Shown piece by piece: positions 57,141 to 64,000 of a DNA stretch of 64,000 nt. Under the pieces are notes generated by a model, which saw nothing but the letters and a program-made list of their open reading frames with translations, was not told the DNA's origin and ran no database searches. Each line of letters begins with the position of its first letter. The first letter of the stretch is position 1. Both the position numbers and the translations under genes were made by a program. This DNA comes from Apostichopus japonicus (taxonomy: Eukaryota; Echinodermata; Holothuroidea; Aspidochirotida; Stichopodidae). The DNA lies in NCBI RefSeq assembly GCF_037975245.1, contig NC_092578.1:10584359-10648358 (forward strand), given 5' to 3'.

Positions 57141-58905
57141 TGTATAGTCTTAGGACTCGCGCACACCTAGCTACTGTATATTATATGCCTAGCACTAGAG
57201 GAGCCCTAATGTAACAGGAGCCAAGCTATCTTCGTAGGTATTTTTGCAGATATTTTATGTTTAATTGTTTGAAACACTACAATAGGCCTAGCTGCTTCTT
57301 TATGATTCTGCGACATGTTTTACTTTATTACAACAGTTACTTTTAGTGGAAAAAAGTTTAAATTTTATACTGCAAAGAAACATACATTTCCATGTGCATC
57401 TGCCTAAGTGCCTTACCTTTGTTCACAGAAACTATATGGAGACTTGAACAGCAATCACAATGGCGAGTGAATTTTGAGTTTTGGCGAGTAGAATTTAAGT
57501 CGCTAAATAGCGAGTACTTAAAAAATATTTGTCGAGGCCTGAAAACCTTTAAAACATGATTTCTCATGGTAGTAATCATGGATACTTTTCAAATATGGTG
57601 TATGTTATTGCCATACTGAGTACAAGAATCATATTGCTTGTGATGTCAAATCTCATTTGAGGTCACCAGAGGTCAAACTCTGAAAACCCTTTTAATATGA
57701 TATCTAACGATGGGAATCGTTGATACTTCTCATACTTACAGTAGACTGACCTGTGTTTATAATGCCATACTGTAATTGTACATCAAAATAGTGGTTCGGG
57801 CCATTTATATTATAATAGCTATTTCTGGTTACCAAGCAGAAGTCTAGTGCAATGAAGTCATCGAAACCACAATGTATTTTGCATTCTGGTTATCTATTGA
57901 GCTTTGACCTCTGCCGCCATTGTAACTATTTATAACAGTTATTTCATTACATGGCAACAAGTCACCTTTCGCTTAATTTGACGTTTCGCCTGTGACCAGT
58001 ATAGTTAAAAGGTCTTCAACGGAAAAGTCCTATCACGCGGCAATTTTGAAGGTTACCCGTCGAGTGATTAAGGATACCTTCACACATATAAGCACTAAAA
58101 TTATACATTTGACCTTTGTTACCATGTTACCCACACATTTCTTATATAATTTAACACAATGACTATGCGTGTGAAGGTTGTCCCCTGCCTCCTTCACCCC
58201 CCCCCCCCTCCCCTTCGTTTTATAGCACAAAAAAATCTCGTTTCACTTAATTTGACCTTTGAACCCAAATTTCATGGAAACCACACAATTTTATAATACC
58301 TGACATACTCATTATAACTGTGAATGTTGCAAGCCAGTTTAATGCACCCATTTTAGTTATAAATAAGACCTGTTTTGCTTATTTTGACCTTTCACCTTTC
58401 GTTCTCAAAGTCTGCGAGACTGTGAAAATCCGTGGATTGGCCTCTTGTATTTTTCTTTCCAACGATATTTCTTACCTAATAATTTAACGTCGAATTGTTA
58501 ATGGAAACAGTCATATGATAAATATACTTGAAAAGAAAGGTTTTCCAAAGCAATCTGGGAGGTGAGGCTACCCAGCGTTTCGGAAATCTCTACAGAGAGT
58601 CCTGTCATATATAGGCAAGATACCGAGGAGTAAATTTCAAAAGGGGTGAATATATGATTGAAATATTTGTCACTGAGTAAACTAACGGCGACTTCGCACA
58701 AAACAGTCTGCACACAGAAAAGATTTAATTATAGAAATTTCAATCATATATATTATCCCTACCTACACAACATAGCATAACCATTACTAACTGTGCAACC
58801 AAATCGTAAGTTAGTGCATCAACGTTGACAATCACAACACAAGGGTATACATCACAAGCGAATCAAGACGGCAATCCACGGAGTTGCATTGCTCATCGCA
58901 AACAC
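57141..58905. other. No gene seen; dispersed AGGTCA/TGACCT repeat
   Basis: Segments such as CTCATTTGAGGTCACCAGAG, TTTGACCTTTGTTACCATG and AATTTGACCTTTGAACCC belong to a dispersed, partly tandem repeat. A C-run lies at about 58196-58211. Confidence 0.5.
57660..57675 (+). promoter_or_regulatory. Perfect DR4 (AGGTCA-CCAG-AGGTCA)
   Basis: Two AGGTCA half-sites four bases apart, the consensus spacing for thyroid-hormone-receptor/LXR-type heterodimers. Repeat-borne; function not shown. Confidence 0.45.
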
Positions 58906-58909
58906 TTAA

Positions 58910-59151
58910 GCCCGGGTCACATCTGCGCGATTCAACACGCGATTCAACTCGCAATACAATTGAAGGTTGAATCGCGTAGTTAGACACGGGTATCAACTTG
59001 TTGCGCAATAAAAGTTGCGCCGTCGATTTGGGTTGATTTGCAATAGAGCAATGTCCTAATCAGCGCAACTTCTTAGATGCAACTTTTCTGATGCGCGTGA
59101 TTTTAGTTGCGAGTTGAATCGCGTCTTGAATCGCGCAGATGTGACCCGGGC
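58910..59151. mobile_element. TTAA-flanked MITE, TIR GCCCGGGTCACATCTGCGCGA
   Basis: The ends are exact inverted repeats through GCCCGGGTCACATCTGCGCG and stay nearly symmetrical for about 45 bp (ATTCAA.ACGCGATTCAACTCGCAA). TTAA lies on both sides (58906-58909 and 59152-59155). At 242 bp with GCGATT/AATCGC motifs inside, it is a non-autonomous piggyBac/Kolobok-type element, inserted into a dispersed repeat that is also present at about 52510-52560. Confidence 0.9.
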
Positions 59152-59155
59152 TTAA

Positions 59156-59764
59156 CCCTAACTGTTGATGATTGTCCTCAAAATAGCATGGTGACAATTT
59201 CCTTCATTTCTTTATTCATTAACTCCGCACTGAACAACAAAACATCTTGCCCTCTCAGCCCTTGAGATTTGACTTCAGTTGCAGTTGTTGAATACATATT
59301 TTGAAAACTGTGAAGGTTGTAGAGCTATTTAACATTTGTCCTCGCTTTCTTAATGTGTCACTTTACAGATCCTTTTGACCTCTGACCTTTCTTTCTGTAG
59401 GTATGCAAGGCACGAGTACATATTGATTACCCTGAAGGAGGATGTTTTACACAAAACTTTTAATCCTTGACCCTGACCTTTGATTTCAGATACCATGGCA
59501 CCACATAATTATTTAGATAGTACTTGACATACTTATTATGCATGTGAAAGTTTAAAAATATATTTGTCGTGGACTTTGACCTTTTTATTTTTGCCCTATA
59601 CATTTCCCTAAGGCACCTTTCTAACAAGATTGAAAGAAAATGGCCCTGCCGTTGAAGAGGGGTTTTAACACAATATTGATGTTATAGTCAAACACTCACA
59701 CAGGAACATCTGTTTACCCCCTTCCATATTTATGTGGAGTTTTGGTGGTGACCGGATAACACCC
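59156..59764. other. No gene seen; more TGACCT-rich repeat
   Basis: Contains the inverted DR1 at 59376-59388 and the related TTGACCCTGACCTTTGA at about 59467. Confidence 0.5.
59376..59388 (-). promoter_or_regulatory. Perfect DR1 (AGGTCA-G-AGGTCA)
   Basis: On the minus strand, two AGGTCA half-sites are separated by G. It has the same properties as the other DR1 sites in the window. Confidence 0.5.
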
Positions 59765-60000
59765 CTTGGACAATTACCCCCGGACAATTACCCCCAGACA
59801 ACCCCCCCTGGACAAGTATCCCCGGAAAATTCCCACTCAGACAATTCCGACCCCGGACAGTTCACACCCTAGAAAACTCCCCCCCACGGACAATTTCCAT
59901 CCCTGTCGACTCCCGACCGGACAAATACCCCCCCTCTGGACAATTCCCCTCCCGGACAATCCCCCCCAGACAATATCCCCGGACAATTGGCCAACAGATA
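59765..60000. repeat. CCCCGGACAATT minisatellite, ~11-14-bp units
   Basis: About eighteen imperfect units of GGACAATTCCCCC occur, with substitutions and spacing changes. The Pro-rich frame across it is an artefact. Confidence 0.85.
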
Positions 60001-60579
60001 ATTGTCAATCGGGAGCACCCAATTTGGACGATTTTATAACGCTAGTCACCAATAAAAACTGCGTGTGTACTATATTATTTTATATTAGCATAACCAACAG
60101 GCCCAACTCAAATGAGAAAAAAATAATCGAGAAGTTAAAGATACGAACAACGAGTATCTTTGTGCGAGATTCTCGTGCCATAGTGAAATATTTATTTATT
60201 TCCGTTTTCTGTGTGTAAACCATGTGCCCTATAGAGAGTGACTTTCGCTGAACTTTTCCACATAAAGGTGTGAGATATTGGTTATCTTTGGTCTACTTAC
60301 ATAGAGATCTGAATTACCACTTTTGTCCTGTCACGCTATCAATGTAACAATTTTGTAATGTAGTAAAACATACGAACACCGTTGAATTGAAAAGCTTAAA
60401 TAACAAAACGACTGTATTTTACGAGACAAAGTACCAAAACATTTTTTTGTTTCGCGTGCATTGTGTATACTATAGCTTCACTGACACAATGATAATATTT
60501 TGGTTGTCAATTTAGTAAATTTGTGGAAAAATAGATTTGGTGAGCTGCATTGATGCTGTGAGAATTATTTACTCCTTCC

Positions 60580-61140
60580 ACATGCATGTTAGCTAGATAA
60601 CCTTAACATTTTCTGCGCACTTCGCGCGCACTCTAGCTGCATTTGTTTCCGGGTAGACTTTTCTTTGACTCTTTGTTACTCCTTGCCAGAGGCAAAAGGA
60701 ATATAAGCAGTCACGCATATGTGTGTTCGTGTGTTTGTCTGCGTGTCTGTGACGCCGGCTTGTAATCACGATAACTGAACGATACAAGATCTGATCGGTC
60801 TCATACTAGTGAGTAGATGGTCCCTATCGTTTTTGGTGCCAATTTCATTAATATTCGTAAGTGGACGGACTCCGTATCTCGGCAACAGAAAGGCCGATTT
60901 TGTTCACACTTGTTTGGTGGCATTGGTAGGAGGTGGGGTACATGCGTAGGTTAATACCTTATCGCGTCTCATTCATATTCACGAGGGGCGGAGCCAAATG
61001 TAATTTCTTTGAAAATTGCTCGTAATCACTCTAAGTCAAGGTGTGATCATTCTCATACTTCGGTGGTGGATTATCCATAGTGAGTAGATGATTCTTTTTG
61101 TTTTGGTTAAGGTCAAAGGTCACCTGAAGTCAACAGCGCT
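60580..61140 (+). repeat. Dispersed/tandem repeat with ATGCATGNTAGCTAG head and GATAACTGAAC units
   Basis: A head block (ATGCATGTTAGCTAG, then CGCACTTCGCGCGCAC and CTAGCTGCA) is followed by two diverged ~300-bp units of the family seen at 11700-12300 (CTTGTAATCACGATAACTGA; then CTCGTAATCACTCTAAGTCA). The second ends in the DR1 at 61110-61122. Related heads occur at about 62934 and 63028, and inverted at the right edge of the window. Confidence 0.65.
61110..61122 (+). promoter_or_regulatory. Perfect DR1 (AGGTCA-A-AGGTCA)
   Basis: Identical to the sites at 20439 and 54220. Located at the end of the GATAACT-type repeat. Confidence 0.5.
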
Positions 61141-61340
61141 AGGTCAAACAATTATACCTGGCTTCAAATCCAAAGGCAAGGAACCACGAAGCTCTATACT
61201 CTTGTTATGCATTATAGCCAGCTACTATACATTCCCCGTAGCATTTATGTTGTGTTACGGTAAATTTACGCATTTTGCATGCCTGGTAACTGGCTTGTGC
61301 CAACAATTTGTTCGCGCGATTCACGTGCACTAGCTAGGTT

Positions 61341-62930
61341 GATATTTTATTTCTTTTATTTTCGTTTATTTATTTGTTTTTTCACAACATATATACAACA
61401 AAATGTAGCGAACACAGAGAGTTGTGGAATGTGAAAGGAAGTGTATGAAGAAAGTCTTGTGGGCTTGTCTAGTACACTCCCTGTACATAGAGTACACAAA
61501 TAACTTACAAAAAAAGAATTAAGAAAAGAACTAAGAAAAAGAGAAGAAAAGAAGAAAGGAAGAAAAAGAAAAGAAGGAAAGAGGAACCTCAATCTCAGTA
61601 TAAGTTGAAGTAAAATCTCTTTAATTTGTATTTAAACGAATTTCGGGAAGGTTGTGACCTGATATTAAGAAGCAAAGAATTCCATGTGATGCTTGTACGA
61701 TGTCGAAGGCTATACTTCCCTACATTGGTGTGAATGCAATTAGGGCATAAACTTTGTATGTGTCGTGTGTTATAAAATAACACAATTGTGAATGGCATGG
61801 TTGTGAACAAAGAAACTGTCGAATGCAGATAGGACCTGTCCATGAATAGCTCTATAGGCAAATGTGGCTACATATTCATTTATTAAATCAGGGAGCTTGA
61901 GAATGTTAAGATCTTTGAAAAGTTTACTTGTATCATTGTGGTCATTGTAATTGGTAAATGAAACGTGTCTAATTGCTCTTTTTGAATATAAAATAGTTTT
62001 TTAAACATGTGTGACTGGTACCAGACCATACTGGTATGCAGTATGTAAAATGTGGTGCGATTAAAGTAAGATATAACGAATGCAAAATTCTCTTGGGTAA
62101 AACATGCTTAAGTTTTGAGAGAATGCCACAGCCCTTAGCAGTTTTAGTTGCAACATACTGTATGTGATTGTTCCATGTTAAACGGGAGTCAATATAAACA
62201 CCTACAAACTTAGTGCAATCCACTCTTTGCAGACTCTCATTGTTCATTTTAAGATCTAGATTAACTTCATCAGCCTTATACGCTTACTGTTACTGAAAAC
62301 GATATAGTTAGTTTTCCTGACGTTTATTGAAAGTTTGTTAGCAGTAAAACAATCATGAAACTTAACAAGTTCTAAGTTAATAATATGTTCCAAGACATTT
62401 GGGTCATGACCAGTGAAAAAGACACTTGTATCGTCTGCGAGAAGGATCGTAGAGCATAGAGTAGAAACATTACTTATATCATTTATATATAAATAATAAA
62501 AGTAGCCTGGATCTAAGATAGAGCCTTGAGGAACACCGCAGCGAATAGGATGACTTATAGACTTAGTATCGTTAAAACTTGTAAAATGGATTCTATTATT
62601 AATGTAACCTGCATGTTATCCACTCAAGGAATTTTCCTATGATGCCATACTGATTAAGCTTATAAAGCAAAATATTGTGGTCGATGGTGTCAAACGCTTT
62701 CGAAAGATCAAGAAAAATTCCAATTGAAATCTTATTATCTAGGGCATTGGACAACTTGTCAACTGCATCAGCAAGTGCCAGCTCCGTTGAGTGTTTAAGC
62801 CTGAATCCATATTGACCATTATACAATACATTGTGATTGTTAATGAAGTTAAAAAGAGAAACTGGTCTATAGTTATCAAATTGTGTTGGGTCACCTTTCT
62901 TGATATGTGTGCTAGTTTTTTTCTCCCTTT
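61341..62930 (-). pseudogene. LINE relic (CR1/L2/Jockey-group reverse transcriptase), 5'-truncated
   Basis: Minus-strand order: DNYRPVSL (about 62860), then NGQYGFRLKHSTELALADAV and FLDLSKAFDTIDHNILL (62599-62826), GVPQGSIL (about 62530), LLADDTSVFF with the catalytic aspartates (about 62420), and thumb FVGVYIDSRLTWNNHI (61969-62247). A final SITWNSLL segment lies in the 88-codon frame ending at 61595, and a 3' UTR follows with an A-rich tail at about 61341-61380. Frame changes between the blocks inactivate it. Between YRPVSL and the NNHNVLYNGQYGF region a stretch of the fingers domain normally present is missing, an internal deletion. Family shared with 17975-19316 through the 3' UTR. Confidence 0.85.
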
Positions 62931-64000
62931 CTATGCATGGTAGCTAGCCTACCACAACATTTTCCGAGCGTTTCGCTCGCCGCACTAGCGGCACTGTTTT
63001 GTTAACAGTCCTTTCATCGGCCAACTTCGTATGCATGGTAGTTAGCAACTACACAATTTTCAGTACGCTCACTAGCTGCACTTCTGCTGTCAGTGATACA
63101 GTAATACTTTGCACATTTTCCATGCTTCGCGTGCGTTTTCATCCTTGGTTTCACGTTTTAGGCTAAATCAGAAACCTTGAATCCCAACATGACCTATATA
63201 CGACTCCTAATGCAACCATTCTAAACACACGCCGTTTTGCTCGCGCTTTGAGCTCGCAATGGGTATCTTTGGCATGGTCATTAGAATGTTGCCCCCCCCC
63301 CCCCCCGCCCTGACACGAAAACATAGATACTCCACTGTTTGTAAGCTTAATTCAGGTAACTCATTGTTTCAACCAGAAGAACGGCAACTGTTTGAAGAAA
63401 GCTGAGGTGATACAAGTATCGAAGATACATTGATAAACTACATAATAGTGTTTACTAACCGTGTTAGAGCACTTAAAACAGTTACAAAACTGACGGCATA
63501 CAATCCCCGCCAAAAAATACACGGGACAAACCTCGCTCCCCATGCCAATGTTGGAAACTGCGAGACTTCACGACCAACATGTTAAAAGAATTGTCTGGTA
63601 GCCATTAGAAGTTACCTTAAAAAGCGATAACTAATTATCCAAACATGTTTTTCAAAATATGAGAACGCTAGTGTTGCGTTTGATAGAGAAACGATTTTTT
63701 AATCGTGTAGGATGGATATTTGAAGTATACTTTGAACAGTACAGAACGTGACGTCACCTTCGAAAATGCAGATTGCGACATAACCCACGCTCCATACAGT
63801 TCCTACAGTAATCACAACATAAACCGCGTTTGAATACAGATTAATTTCTTCCTTAATTTTCGGTGAAATTTCTTATAAATAATATATGTTTGAAAATCAT
63901 TAAGCCTGCATTATGTTTATCAAGAATGCATGGAATTAAGGATGAAAACACTCGCGAAGCGCGCGAACATCTGTTCTAGCGAGCTACCATGCATGCGAAA
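62931..64000. repeat. ATGCATGGTAGCTAGC repeat heads; otherwise no gene
   Basis: Heads lie at about 62934-62995 and 63028-63090 (ATGCATGGTAG(C/T)TAGC...CGCTCGC..ACTAGC). An inverted one lies at about 63955-63997 (CTAGCGAGCTACCATGCATG). A C-run of about seventeen bases is at 63291-63306. The rest is AT-rich with no supported frame. Confidence 0.55.

Noticed and set aside
59766-60218. 150-residue proline/threonine-rich frame
   Set aside because: Most of it is the CCCCGGACAATT minisatellite; no start context or domain.

Overview
The window is eukaryotic, AT-rich and dominated by mobile-element debris. It holds only a few genes that look like host genes. The organism is most likely a marine invertebrate deuterostome. 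I lean to an echinoderm, perhaps a sea cucumber, because of the repeat style (AGGTCA-bearing repeats, 'GATAACTCAACAA'-type tandem repeats, tRNA-derived SINEs, copia, CR1/L2-like LINEs) and the receptor-like exons. This is an inference; no species-diagnostic gene was recognised.

Layout. 1-3133: two head-to-tail copies of a ~2.1 kb terminal-inverted-repeat (TIR) family, with a further inverted copy at 33769-35962 and another at 54911-57135. 3153-7408: a large TAGTCA-rich TIR element that contains a TTAA-type MITE and a SINE. 7568-8374: a MITE with a TA target duplication and a long palindrome. 8872-10760: a decayed family-B DNA polymerase relic, split by MITEs with palindromic minisatellite cores. 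11.7-12.3 kb: a tandem repeat. 12629-13594: a two-exon pseudogene. 13.6-17.6 kb: two hAT-type MITEs with perfect 8-bp duplications, a series of small hairpins, and a 27-unit 40-bp minisatellite. 17975-19316: a LINE relic. 21468-22303: a hAT-like element. 24316-24839: another TA/TGG MITE. 26.1-27.2 kb: an inverted-repeat unit beside a hammerhead-ribozyme-like motif of a Penelope-like element. 28622-29780: a LINE 3' end. 31125-32660 (minus): an intact single-exon rhodopsin-class GPCR. 37115-44119: a Ty1/copia element complete at both ends, with LTR pair, primer-binding site, polypurine tract and 5-bp target duplication. It lacks an identifiable integrase and carries four nested insertions in three layers. 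45.1-48.3 kb: several tandem repeats. 49065-52427 (plus): three 5' exons of a leucine-rich-repeat receptor that resemble glycoprotein-hormone receptors (LGR type A). 58.9-64 kb: a TTAA MITE, minisatellites, AGGTCA-rich repeats and a 5'-truncated LINE.

How it fits together. The two credible host loci are the GPCR and the LGR-like gene, both candidate signalling receptors. They are separated by layered transposons whose target duplications and nesting give a relative insertion order. No previously undescribed cellular system could be shown. The strongest new leads are the LGR-like exons, the ribozyme-like motif, a class of TA-flanked MITEs with palindromic minisatellite cores, an internal module shared by two transposon families, and repeat-borne nuclear-receptor half-site pairs.
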